Below, piece by piece: positions 52,305-63,189 of a stretch of DNA of 64,000 nucleotides. The stretch lies in NCBI GenBank assembly GCA_963942565.1, contig OZ012690.1, forward strand, positions 39,930,069 to 39,994,068, in the 5' to 3' direction. The notes below the pieces were generated by a model. It was given only the letters and a program-made list of their open reading frames with translations. It was not told where the DNA came from and ran no database searches. Position 1 is the first letter of the stretch; each line of letters begins with the position of its first letter. The stretch comes from Maea johnstoni (taxonomy: Eukaryota > Annelida > Polychaeta > Spionida > Magelonidae). The translations under genes were made by a program, and so were the position numbers.

Positions 52305-52568
52305 ATGTGGGTCAAAGGTCAAAGGTCATCAAGTGCAATGGGCCTCATAAGTAAGACTTTGCGGGTAATCTCAGTCTCATCCGCCCTCCTATTTCATTGC
52401 TTCATCAATGACAATGTTTGCACAAGGTGGAGTGACATTCAATTACATGATATTAAAGAACCTTATTCCCCATTTCATTTTCTACTTGTTGGCAGCCTTA
52501 TCGCTTGCACGTTAGGTTTGTATAGAGACCTGAAGTTGTGTATATATAAAAACATTAGAAATCTGTAG
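52305..52568 (+). CDS. 87-codon frame in foldback unit L3
   Basis: Same length as the copy at 51470 with about seven amino-acid differences (for example SIS to VIS, NIC to NVC, FHN to LHD, SLYIG to GLYRD). The last change puts a charged pair into the hydrophobic segment, which argues against strong constraint on a membrane span. Confidence 0.22.
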   Translation: MWVKGQRSSSAMGLISKTLRVISVSSALLFHCFINDNVCTRWSDIQLHDIKEPYSPFHFLLVGSLIACTLGLYRDLKLCIYKNIRNL

Positions 52569-53814
52569 TAAATACGAATTATTGGGTGGGGGTAACTAAA
52601 TCTGTTCTAAAATATGACATATACAACAGACTACAACAAATTACCCCTCGTTAGAATTGTATAGAGACAGGCTTTTGTATGCATCTGTATTTTAAAAACA
52701 ATATGACCTTGAACACAAGTTGAAGGTCGAATCAGGGTCATTTTGAGGTCAAGGTGAAAATTGGTGAGGCAAAAACCAACGAAAAAAGGTTATTTTTTCT
52801 TGTTCCAGGATAAAATTAGTAAGCACAACCATTATTTTGGTCTTAAAACTTGCGCATAAGGAATATCAATGGAACAAATTTAAATTTAGTGTAAAAAAAG
52901 ATGAAGAATGTGTGTCTTCGGGTCAAAAATAAACAAATATGGGGCTTCATAGAAGTGCTCATTTAGATGTTCGCCATAACATGTTCTTAACTGTGTTACA
53001 TAGTCCACTGTGGTAGACGTCCTTGTTAGATTGAATAGTTTGATAAATGCTAAGCATGCTATCTACCAAAAATGTCAGAAGAAGAAACACATTTTATCCA
53101 GAAGTATTACATGTAGAGTTGCAGGAATACCATCTCTAGGATGTGGGTAAAATGGTCAAAGGTCATCAAGTGCAATGGGCATTATAAGTAAAGCTGCGGT
53201 CAATTTCAGTCTTATCTGTCCTCCTATTTCTTTGCTTCATCAATGACAATATTTGCACAAGGAGGAGTGACATTCAATTCCATAATATTAAAGAACCGTA
53301 TTCCCTATTTCATTTTCTACTTGTTAGCAGCCTTATTGCTTGCACGTTAAGTTTGTACAGAGGCCTGAAGTTGTGTGTATATAAAACATTAGAAATCTGT
53401 AGTAAATACGAATTATGGGGCGGGGGTAACAAAATCTGTTCTAAAATATGACATATACAACAGACTGCAACAAATGACCCCTCGTTAGAATTGTATAGAG
53501 ACAGGCTTTTGTAGGCATCTGTATTTCAAAAACAATTTGACCTTGAAATCAAGTTGAAGGTCAAATCAGTGTCATTTTGAGGTCAAGGTGAAAATCAGTG
53601 AGGTCAAATACATCGAAAAAATGTCATTTTTCCATGATCCAGGATAAAAATCGTAAGTACAACAATTCTTTTGGTCATAAAATATGCGCACGAGGTTGAA
53701 AATAGGATAAGTTCTACTTTGAGTGCATAGAAATAGGAAGAAAATGAGTTCTTGGGTCCAAAATAGACATATCTGGTGCTTCATTGAGGCGCCCATGTAG
53801 GTGTCTGCCATGAG

Positions 53815-53990
53815 ACTGTGTGGTCTAAGGCACTGCCACTGACTGCACTCTGCCTCTGCCTGGGTTCGAATCCCGGCCTGGGCATGTGGGAAAGTTGCCA
53901 GTGACTTGGGGTTAGGCGATGGTTTTCGCCGGGTACTCCGGTTTCCTCCACTACTTACAACTGGCTAGTCACAAATTAGCTATAATTGGC
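53815..53990 (+). mobile_element. tRNA-derived SINE (family S), best copy, inside foldback element
   Basis: GTGGTCTAAGGCACTG (tRNA-like A-box region) and GGGTTCGAATCCCGG (perfect B box with flanking stem) are followed by GGGCATGTGGGAAAGTTGCC, GGCGATGGTTTTCGCCGGG and CTCCGGTTTCCTCC. It interrupts the fourth left-arm unit, lengthening its spacing from about 836 to 1042 bp, so it arrived after the arm was built. Confidence 0.87.
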
Positions 53991-56585
53991 ATAAATTTGA
54001 CGAAAAACAAAATTCGAAGTCCAAAGACATGAGAAGTCCTTTACAGCATATCCTGGTTTACAATGGGAAAAGTCCTTATTAGAATGAAGTTTGATAAATG
54101 CAATATACCAAAGGTGTCAGGGGCTCAAACACTTAATATCTGACATAAGTACAAGTAGTGTTCCGGAAATAGTCTCTCCTGTGTATGGGTCAAAGTTCAA
54201 AGGTCATCAAGTGCATTGTGGCCTAAAAGTAAGATTTTGTGATTAATTAATGTCTCATCGGGTCTCCTATTCAACTGCTTTATCAATGACAATAATTGCA
54301 CAAGGTGCAGTGGCATTCAATTACATAATATTAAAGAATCTTATCCCCCATTTCATTTTCGCCTTGTTGGCAGCCTTATCTCTTGCACGTTAAGTTAGCA
54401 AAGCATAAATAAAATACACTAATTACAAATGAGTGACAGAAATGGCGCCCCATTAGACGCTTTATTAGATAAATGGGTGCGGGGTAATCATACAATCTGA
54501 ACTATATAAGTGAATAAAACAGATGACCCCTTATTAGAATGGTTAGGCTTTTGCATGAATGCATATAATATTTTGTAATTTGACATTGACACTAAATTCA
54601 AGGTCAAATAATGATCATTTTGAAGTCAAGGTGAAAATCTCTGAGGCGCAAAATCATTGAAAAATGGTTATTTTGTCTTATTCCAGGATAAGAATATTGA
54701 GCACAACCAGGCTTTAGATCTTAAGATATCCCCAAGAATAATTACATAGGATATTTGATTTCCAATATGGCCGCCAGTTGCCATGGTAACCAGTATGTAA
54801 ATTTATTCAGGTTACTAAGTCGGTGTTTAACTGTGTGAAAGCAAAGTAACATGGGCCCAGATAAGTAAGACATCTTTACCCCTCAAGTGTTCAGCATACT
54901 TTTGTTTAATTGACAATAGCTTTGAAGGTCAAATTATGTGTAATAAGCTTTATTTTAAGTATAGCAGCTCCAGGCCGCCATCTTGAAATCCAGTTTAGAT
55001 GCCACCTGATGATAACAGCTATTTAATAATATAATATAATTAAATAATGATTGTGTCTCTGCAAAGTAACATGAGCCCAGCTTAATAAAGCATTTTCATC
55101 CATTAGGTGTTCCATGTTTTGCATGTCCGAATAAAGGCTGAAAGTGTAAGGCTTCATAAGCAAAAAGCGGAACTTTCATTAAACTCAAACCAAGTTTGTG
55201 GTAGAATAGACTTCGAGGCAATTGTGTCCATGTTCATTATGTTACTGAATGTTTTTGGTACGTAGCATGCTTAGCATTTATAAAACTATTTAATCTAACA
55301 AGGACTTCTGCCACAGCGGACTGTGTAACACAGTAAAGAACATCTAATGGCGAACACCTAAATGAGCGCTCCTATGAATCTCCATCTTTGCTTGTTTTTG
55401 ACCCAAAAACACACTTTCTTCATCTTTTTTAACACTAAATGAAAAATTTATCCTTTGATATTCCTTATGCGCAAGTTTTAAGACCAGAATAACTGCTGTA
55501 CTTACTATTTTTATCCTGGAACAAGAGAAAATTACCTTTTTCCGATGGATTTGGTCTCACTAATTTTCACCTTGGCCTAAAAATGACCCAATTCGACCTT
55601 CAATTTGAGTACAAGTTCAAATTGTTTTTTGAAATACTGATGCATACAAAAGCCTGTCTCGAGGGGTCATGTGTTGCAGTCTGTTGTATACGTCACATTT
55701 AAGAGCACATTTTGTTAACCCCGACCCGTAATTCGTACTTACTACAGATTTATAATGTTCTTATATATACACAACTTCAGGCCTCTGTACAAACATAACG
55801 TGCAAGCAATAAGGCTGCCAACAAGTAGAAAATGAAATAGGGAATAAGGTTCTTTAATATTATGTAATTGAATGTCACTCCACCTTGTGCAAATATTGTC
55901 ATTGAGGAAGCAAAGAAATAGGAGGACAGATGAGACTGTAATTGACCGCAGTCTTACTTATAAGGCCCATTGCACTTGATGACCTTTGACCTTTGACCCA
56001 ACTCCTGGAGATGGTATTCTTGCAACTCTACATGTAACACTTCTGGATAAAAAGTGTTTCTTCCTCTGACATTTTTGGTAGATAGCATGCTTAGCATTAT
56101 TCAAACTATTCAATCTAACAAGGACGTCTACCACAGTGTACCATGTAACACAGCAAAATACATCTAACGGCGAACACCTAAATGAGCGCTTCTATGAAGC
56201 TCCATATTTGTTTGTTTCTGACTCGAAAACACACATTCTTCATCTGTTTTTACACTAAATGTATTTTTTTTTCTTTGATATTCCTTATGCGCAAGTTTTA
56301 AGAACAAAATAATGGTTGTGCTTACTATTTTTATCCTGAAACAAGAAAAAATAACCTGTTTTCAATGGTTTTGGCCTCACCAATTTTCACCTTGACCTCA
56401 AAATGACCCCGAATTGACCTTCAACTTGTGTTTAAGGTCAAATTGTTTTTGGAATACAGATGCATACAAAAGCCTGTCTCTATACAATTCTAACGAGGGG
56501 TCATTTGTTGCAGTCTGTTGTATATGTCATATTTTAGAGCAGATTTTGTTACCCCCACCCCATAATTCGTATTTACTACAGATTT

Positions 56586-56840
56586 CTAATGTTTTTTATA
56601 TATACACAACTTCAGGCCTATGTACAAACTTAATGTGCAAGCGATAAGGCTGCCAACAAGTAGAAAATGAAATGGGGAATAAGGTTCTTTAATAGTATTG
56701 AATTGAATGTCACTCCACCTTGCGCAAATATTGTCATTGATGAAGCAATAAAATAGGAGGACGGATGAGACTGAAATTGACCGCAAAGTCTTACTTATAA
56801 GGCCCATTGCACTTGATGACCTTTGACCTTTTACCCACAT
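56586..56840 (-). CDS. 84-codon frame in foldback unit R2
   Basis: Identical in start and core to the other copies but ends CIYKKH because one extra T in the run after TATATA shifts the last codons. It shares the residues FYCFINDNICARW with the copy at 57413. Confidence 0.22.
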   Translation of the reverse strand: MWVKGQRSSSAMGLISKTLRSISVSSVLLFYCFINDNICARWSDIQFNTIKEPYSPFHFLLVGSLIACTLSLYIGLKLCIYKKH

Positions 56841-57412
56841 CCTGGAGTTGGTATTCCTTCAACTCTACATGTAATACTTCTGGATAAAAAGTGTTTCTTC
56901 CTCTGACATTTTTAGTACATAGCATGCTTAGCATTTATCAAACTATTCAATATAACAAGGACGTCTACCACAGTGGACTTTGTAACACACCAAAGAACAT
57001 CTAATGGCGAACACCTAAATGAGCGCTTCTATGAAGCTCCATATTTGTTTGTTTCTGACCCGAAAACCAACATTCTTTATCTTTTTTTACACTAAATGTA
57101 ATTTTTCTCCTTTGATATTCCTTATGCGCAAGTTTTAAGACCAAAATAATGGTTGTGCTTACTATTTTTATCCTGGAGCGAGAAAAAATAACCTTTTTTC
57201 GATGGTTTTGGCCTCACCAATTTTCACCTTGACCTCAAAATGACCCTGATTTGACCTTCAACTTGTGTTCAAGGTCAAATTGTTTTTGAAATACAGATGC
57301 ATACAAAAGCCTGTCTCTATACAATTCTAACGAGGGGTCATTTGTTGCAGTCTGTTGTATATGTCATATTTTAGAGCACATTTTGTTACCCCCACCCCAT
57401 AATTCGTATTTA

Positions 57413-57676
57413 CTACAGATTTCTAATGTTTTTATATATACACAACTTCAGGCCTATGTACAAACTTAATGTGCAAGCGATAAGGCTGCCAACAAGTAGA
57501 AAATGAAATGGGGAATAAGGTTCTTTAATATTATTGAATTGAATGTCACTCCACCTTGCGCAAATATTGTCATTGATGAAGCAATAAAATAGGAGGACCG
57601 ATGAGACTGAAATTGATCGCAAAGTCTTACTTATAAGGCCCATTGCACTTGATGACCTTTGACCTTTTACCCACAT
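57413..57676 (-). CDS. 87-codon frame in foldback unit R3
   Basis: Full-length copy on the opposite arm, ending KNIRNL like the left-arm copies. It forms a pair with 56586-56840 by shared substitutions, consistent with unit duplication within an arm. Confidence 0.25.
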   Translation of the reverse strand: MWVKGQRSSSAMGLISKTLRSISVSSVLLFYCFINDNICARWSDIQFNNIKEPYSPFHFLLVGSLIACTLSLYIGLKLCIYKNIRNL

Positions 57677-58449
57677 CCTGGAGTTAGTATTCCTTCAACT
57701 CTACATGTAATACTTCTAGATAAAGTGTTTCTTCCTCTGACATTTTTGGTATATAGCATGCTTAGCATTTATCAAACTATTCAATCTATCAAGGACGTCT
57801 AAAACAGTGGACTTTGTAACACACCAAAGAACATCTAATGGCGAACACCTAAATAAGCGCTTCTATGAAGCTCCATATTTGTTTGTTTCTGACCCGAAAA
57901 CCAACATTCTTTATCTTTTTTTACACTAAATGTAAATTTGTTCTTTTGATATTCCTTATGCGCAAGTTTTAAGACCAAAATAATGGTTGTGCTTACTATT
58001 TTTATCCTTGAACAAGAAAAAATAACCTTTTTTCGATGGTTTGGGCCTCACCAATTTTCACCTTGACCTCAAAATGACCCTGATTTGACCTTGAACTTGA
58101 GTTCAAGGTCAGATTTTGAAACTTGCTTGGTTTTATTCAAAAGCCTGATTTTTGGCAAATGTAACACGGGGTCATTGGTTACCGTCAGTTGTTTAGTTCA
58201 GAATTTATGGTGGATTTTGTTACCCCTACCCCATTAATTTCCTATATTTTTGAAATCTGCCCTTTTTGATACACACAACTTCAGGCCTCTGTACAAACTT
58301 AACGTGCAAGAGATAAGGCTGCTAACAAGTAGAAAATTGAATGGGGGATGCTGCTCTTTCATTTGGTACCAAGAAACCTTCCTCCACCTCTCCGCACGCA
58401 AAACTCCAAAAATAAGGCCTATTTCAGACTTGGCTCATGGACTATTAGG

Positions 58450-59976
58450 AACTGTCCCTTACATTAAAGAATGATGTATGAAACACCTTAAACAAAGGAC
58501 TACCTTACCATAAGAACTACTTTAGTGAAACATATGTTAATGGCTACCTTAAGTAAAGGAAAACCTGAAGTGAAAGAATAATTTATGTTAAGGAAGGCCT
58601 TAATTCAGTCTTATATTATAAAAATGTAGAATTTGCTAAGACCAAATAGGTCACTGTGTAGGAATGTTTTTTTTTACACAAAGTAGTCGCTTAAGGTGGT
58701 GTGACTGTATATGTCACATTAATATTGTTACAAAAAATAGACAGTTTCCTAACGTTTGAGAAATTACCTCAGGATATCCTTTCACATAAGGGATTAAGAT
58801 ATAACATACAGAAAACTTTTGTTTATAACATTTATGGAATGGCATGTCTGCTTCAAGGAGTTCCTTGTATTGCTGCCCACTATTGTTACTGTATGCAACT
58901 GCACCTTCATTGTGTATAGTAATTCTAGATGTACAAATTGAGTGCATTGTAAAATCATTATGTTATCGCTATTGACAGTGCAATATCATTTCATGTTCTG
59001 TGATTGTATCATAGCCATTATAGGTTCATTTTTTTTAAGTGGAAGTATTTATATTTAAAGGGAGACTTTGTTTATTGTAATGGTTAGGGCAGGAAAGGAT
59101 ACACGGAATTAAGAAAATGGTTTGATGACCTGAACTATTGAAAAAGATGGAAACGGGTGGAGAAAAATAAATCCTTGACTTTTAATGCATAAAATGTCTA
59201 ATTACTTTCCTCCAGTCATTTTTATTTCAACATTGATGCCCTAATAACTTGTATAACCCCATTGTGATTGTGATATTCACTCAGTGTTTGAAATGAACTG
59301 CATTGGGATATTATTGCCTGATTTTAAGCATTCCATAGTTGGTGATGATTGTGTTAGTTTCAGCATTAGCTCTCAGGAATTTCAGGTTCAACTGAGATAT
59401 CTCAATTAGCGGCATTGACATATCCACTTTCCCTTTTACTTTTATACCAGTTTTGGCAGACATGAAAACCATTTAACCTTACATATCAGTGGTATTGGTC
59501 AAAAATTAGGTTGTTTTCCTTTACTTTGTTAAGAATTCAGTTCATTGAACTTTATTTTGTATGACCAGGTCAATAACATTTCCCTGAGAGTAAGATTGGA
59601 ATATCTCTCTCAAAAAAAGCAGAGTGGAGTTCTTAAATTACCAGTTTTTCTAGGTAGGGCCAGGCAGTCTGAAACCTACCTTTAATTGTGTTTACTAGTG
59701 GGCATTAAGTTATGATTGTGCACCATATGCCCATTGTTATTTGTTTTGTCTTTTGAAACATTTTAAATGGGCTTATTTGTATATTTTCTGTATATTTTGT
59801 AATTATTGACTTCAGGCCCAGAGAGGCTTGTGCAGTGTGTCCAAGGTGTGGCCAAAAATGTAAAAAATTGTATGATGAAAATTTACTCAATTCTGAACAA
59901 ATGTTTTACTAAAACACTAATTATGAATAAATCTGCATTTTCGTCACACCTTGTTGGCACTTGAGTTGTTAAAAGG
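58450..59976. other. Intergenic between foldback element and COA5, no gene recognised
   Basis: AT-rich DNA with short chance frames on both strands near 58701-58947. AATAAA words at about 59166 and 59924 could serve a long SCOC transcript, but nothing links them to it. Confidence 0.45.
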
Positions 59977-60137
59977 TTAACCATTTATGCTCAGAACTCA
60001 GACATCCTAGGAAATATTTTAGAGTGATAATACTTTGAAAGATTGCTTTTGGAAAATGATCCATAAATTTCATTTAAATTTCTCATACCTTTCAAGAATT
60101 CCCAGATTTATATACACTCTGGACATAAATGGGTTTA
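59977..60137 (+). mobile_element. Short MITE family 1 copy
   Basis: TTAACCATTTATGCTCAGAA at the left and GGACATAAATGGGTTTA at the right enclose 161 bp, an internally deleted copy. The left TTAA is intact and the right has changed by one base. Confidence 0.72.
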
Positions 60138-60537
60138 TGAAATAGAGCATATGCTTTATGTAAAGTAGATGTACTGTTGTAGATAGCACATTAGATAGCA
60201 CTGCTATTTAATACTTGCTTACAGCTATGGAATTAGTTGCTATCATCTTTGAATAAAGTACACCTACATCAACCATAACCATAATGTTACGTTATTTAAT
60301 CCCATCCCCCATATTTATTTGTTGAATCCACAAAATTGTATTAGAAATGTCAACCTCGGAAGTGAAATTTACACATGCCGTGAAGAGGATATAAATTAAG
60401 TTGACAAATATCTGAAATATCAGATTTGTTCAAAATTTCTAAATATGAATATCCTGTATTCTTAGAATAATTTCATCATAGGAGCAAAACTGGAAAATAT
60501 AACACAAGGACAACTTTCATCAATTCCATAGTACACC

Positions 60538-60543
60538 TTTATT
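60538..60543 (-). terminator. COA5: COA5 polyadenylation signal
   Basis: AATAAA on the minus strand about 625 nt past the COA5 stop, so cleavage is expected at about 60515-60525. The 3' UTR between contains a diverged MITE family 1 copy at 60691-60862. Confidence 0.55.
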
Positions 60544-60690
60544 TACAAAATATTTCAAAAATGTGTTAGACCATTAGGAAGCAGGAAAACTGTCCAAATA
60601 CTGCAAATGCTTGTCCATTTCAGTGTTGAATTATGACCACGGTCCCTACCATCCTATGCTCATGTTCTGCTGTCACACTGATTGCTTGAT

Positions 60691-60862
60691 GTAAACCCAT
60701 TAGCATACAGAGCACCTTTGCCTCTAACAAAGATGATAAATATCTCTAAAAACTAGCAGAATGTATAGACGTATGGGTTTAAAAACTTTAAATCATGTTT
60801 CCACTATTTCTGAGACGTTCCCAAATTTTCAGTCCTGGGCATCTGCAGCATAAATGAATATT
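60691..60862 (+). mobile_element. Diverged MITE family 1 copy in COA5 3' UTR
   Basis: Left AAACCCATTAGCATACAG and right GGGCATCTGCAGCATAAATG with family-like spacing. TTAA sites are decayed. Confidence 0.45.
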
Positions 60863-61167
60863 ATATCTCGGACTCCTCTTAAAGATTTATCTTCAAATTA
60901 TGTTTTCGACGAAGAATACTACAGGCCATGAAAATGATGCACACTAAGATATTTGTTAAACATTATCCGTATCCCGTGTATTTTGCATCTTTCCAAAAAT
61001 GTTCTTGTTCCTACAACTGTCACCAGAGGGGGCACTCCATTTAAGACTTTTCCTCCTGAATCTTGGCTTCCGAGTTTGCATCCATCCTTGATTGTAATCA
61101 ATTTCCTTTCAGGAGAAGAAACATCTTACCAAATCATAAGCAATTTAGTCTCTAGTTTGGCATGGGA

Positions 61168-63189
61168 TTAGTACCCCTTTCTTCCTCGAAACCGTGTCCT
61201 CATATCCAGCTAGAAAAGAAAAAGAACAATCTCATATGATAAAGCTTCATTCTAACATTATCTACAGATATATTTTGCACATTACCATAACTTTGTAAAG
61301 CCCATGCATGCCTAATTATTTTCCTTGAATATTAATATGTGGGTCTACAATACTTTTGGAAATAATTCCAGAATAAAATGCTATTTCACTAAATATGTGA
61401 GTTGCTGGTTAGATTCTAATGAATATTTCAAATATCTTCTATATCACTTAGTCGGCTGCTCTTGAAGCTAAAAACAACTTAAAGGGCAAATGCACCATCA
61501 TAATGATTTAGGTTCAAAATGTGCCTATACGTGTCACCTTTCTAATAAGACCACTCGCAAGTCTGTCCTCCTCAGCACTCCTCAGATATGGCTTATGAAA
61601 GTTAGTAAAAAACTAGCCTGAGTCTGGGCATGGAGGCTGCCATTATCAGAAGTGGTGCTTATGAAGTGACTGGATTTTTTCTTTAGAAAATGTGTGTTTC
61701 ATGCATGTTTAATGTTGATTGGGAGTGGAAAGGGCAATCAAAACACTAGAGTAGGGATTTTTTGAGTAAGAACTTGTTAGGGTCGGGTTACAGGAAAAAA
61801 TTCTTTTAGACCTTATGGAAAAAGATAATTGTGAGTTGCTTGAGCCTTATACTTACTATAGATCTCTTGCATTCAAAAAAGGCTGTCCGTAGTGCGTGGC
61901 ACTCATCTGGGACACTGGGGTCGCGGCCAAGCATGAGGCATTCCCTCGGAGTTTTCTTATTCTACAAAAAAAAAGAAGGAAAGCATATAAAAGATTCATC
62001 AAAAAGTTTCTTCCATTAAAAGTTGTAACCTAACATTTTTGAGAGTTTGACATGGTTTTCCCTGTCACTGATGTGTTTACAGAAAACAGGGAAGTGAGCA
62101 AGGATTATCTTTTTTTTTAATTTCTGGTAACACAGATCATTTTAACCCTTCCAAATGCTAAGGCTACTTTCATCCAAATCACAAGCATTCAAAGATTTTT
62201 GAAAACCATCTTAACCCTGTCATGTTAGTATTTATTGGATAGCTCTTGTCGAGTACCCTCAGATGAGTACCAATGTTCCAGGGTTCCAGTAATTTTTCAA
62301 GTCTTTTTAGAGGAAACCTGTTAACCCCCCTTTGTATCTGCAACTGATTCTAACCTAGCTATTAGCCTCTGCCTCTACTGAGTGGTAGTCCCTGTTATAT
62401 ATAAGCCAATACTCACACATATGTAAGGACATGTTCTACCGTCTAATTTTTTAGTTTGTGTTATTGCCACAAGAGGAAGCTGTTTGAGCAGTAAGACGCT
62501 TCAACACTGACCAATCACCTTTAAGCATAGCCTAGCTACTAGGCGTTACTGTTTTATTTTATTACATATAAATGTATGCCTGCACCTATACTACACAAGG
62601 GCTTGTGGCCCACTGTTGGCCATTTAGTTCATACAAATGCCGCATGAGGGGGTCGAGGGGATTGCACTGGCAGTATTTCCAACTACACTCCTAACAAACC
62701 GCAGTGCCATCTATCCACAAGGGATAACATCTAAATATGGCCTAACAGCTAGGCTATCATTTGCAGATCCTGATTAGGAGGCTCTGACATTAAATGCTTG
62801 CCACTTGCCATGGCAAGTTAAAAGTGACCAGTCAAAATAAATCCTTCCTGATTTGCCTGATAATGTAATTTGAAAATCAGGACCATTTTTCTTGACAGAT
62901 TCCCTGCTACTTTAGATGGAGACACATAAGTAATATTGAGACTTTCCAATCCCTTGTAGTATAACAGCTATGCTTATAGTGCAACTAACAACCATGGAAT
63001 GCAGCAGTGCCATCTATTGATAAGTGTAGTAGTTATCAGCCTGTAGTAGTGTCAAGGCAAGCTGCTGCATGTACTTACCACTCTTACACAGTCACTTTTC
63101 AAAAGGCAATCTTTCAGATCTTCTCTCAGGCCAGAACATGCTGCCTTGTTCTTTTCCTCAGGGTCTGTCTCTTCATAATACTTAGGCAT
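61168..63189 (-). CDS. COA5: Cytochrome c oxidase assembly factor 5 (PET191), 3 coding exons, 85 residues
   Basis: Coding exons on the minus strand: 63189-63079 (111 nt), 61961-61857 (105 nt), 61209-61168 (42 nt with TAA). Both introns are GT-AG and phase 0. The product begins MPKYYEETDPEEKNKAACSG and ends FFECKRSILDMRTRFRGRKG followed by Y. The vertebrate protein likewise starts MPKYYE and ends RARFRGRKGY. Cysteines at 18 and 28 and at 58 and 68 make two CX9C pairs, with further cysteines at 34 and 45, the pattern of the intermembrane-space CHCH-fold assembly factors imported by the Mia40 route. It is about ten residues longer than the human protein (74), mainly between Cys45 and Cys58 (GRDPSVPDE). 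It acts in complex IV assembly, as known from yeast and human. Acceptor TTACTTCTTTTCAG lies 14 nt 5' of the ATG, so an untranslated exon exists further upstream. Confidence 0.95.
61294..61490 (+). mobile_element. Diverged MITE family 1 copy in COA5 intron 2
   Basis: AGCCCATGCATGCCTAATTA at the left and internal GTGGGTCTACAATACTTTTG, TATGTGAGTTGCTGGTTAGA resemble the long subfamily. The right end is unclear, running into the TTAA-starting repeat at 61481. Confidence 0.55.
61481..61610 (+). mobile_element. TTAA-starting repeat fragment (family 3) in COA5 intron 2
   Basis: TTAAAGGGCAAATGCACCAT is followed by GTGTCACCTTTC and GTCCTCCTCAGCACTCCTCA. The inverse of this order is seen at 35820-35940. 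Confidence 0.6.
62142..62306 (+). mobile_element. MITE family 2, right end missing, in COA5 intron 1
   Basis: It starts TTAACCCTTCCAAATGCTAA and keeps the family order to TTCCAGTAATTTTTCAAGTC. It then breaks off before the CCAGCAGCATAAGGGTTAA terminus. Confidence 0.8.
62320..63060. other. COA5 intron 1, no other gene seen
   Basis: GCAGTGCCATCTAT.. occurs at about 62702 and 63005, flanking a block of about 300 bp, perhaps a small duplication or element. Otherwise unassigned. Confidence 0.4.

Larger units (their letters stand above)
50710..58444. mobile_element. 7.7-kb foldback DNA element with unit-repeat inverted arms
   Basis: The left end, TAGTCCATGAGCCAAG (50710), is complemented at the right end, CTTGGCTCATGGACTA (ending 58444). 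TTA flanks both sides (50707-50709 and 58445-58447), or TA if the terminal TA is counted as target. The left arm holds units of about 835 bp marked by CTACTTGTT.GCAGCC at 50813, 51644, 52482 and 53318, plus a partial fifth at about 54360. The right arm carries the same marker inverted at about 55815, 56648, 57485 and 58319. The outermost unit of each arm is a distinct variant (GGGCAGATTTCAAAAATATA), so the arms mirror each other. The centre (about 54430-55130) has no transposase. A SINE has inserted at 53815-53990. A 3-bp TTA duplication would fit PIF/Harbinger-type mobilisation, but the termini are not typical. Confidence 0.88.

Noticed and set aside
60919-61171. Opposed frames of 60 and 72 codons
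   Set aside because: They lie in and over the COA5 3' UTR and last exon, whose frame is independently established.
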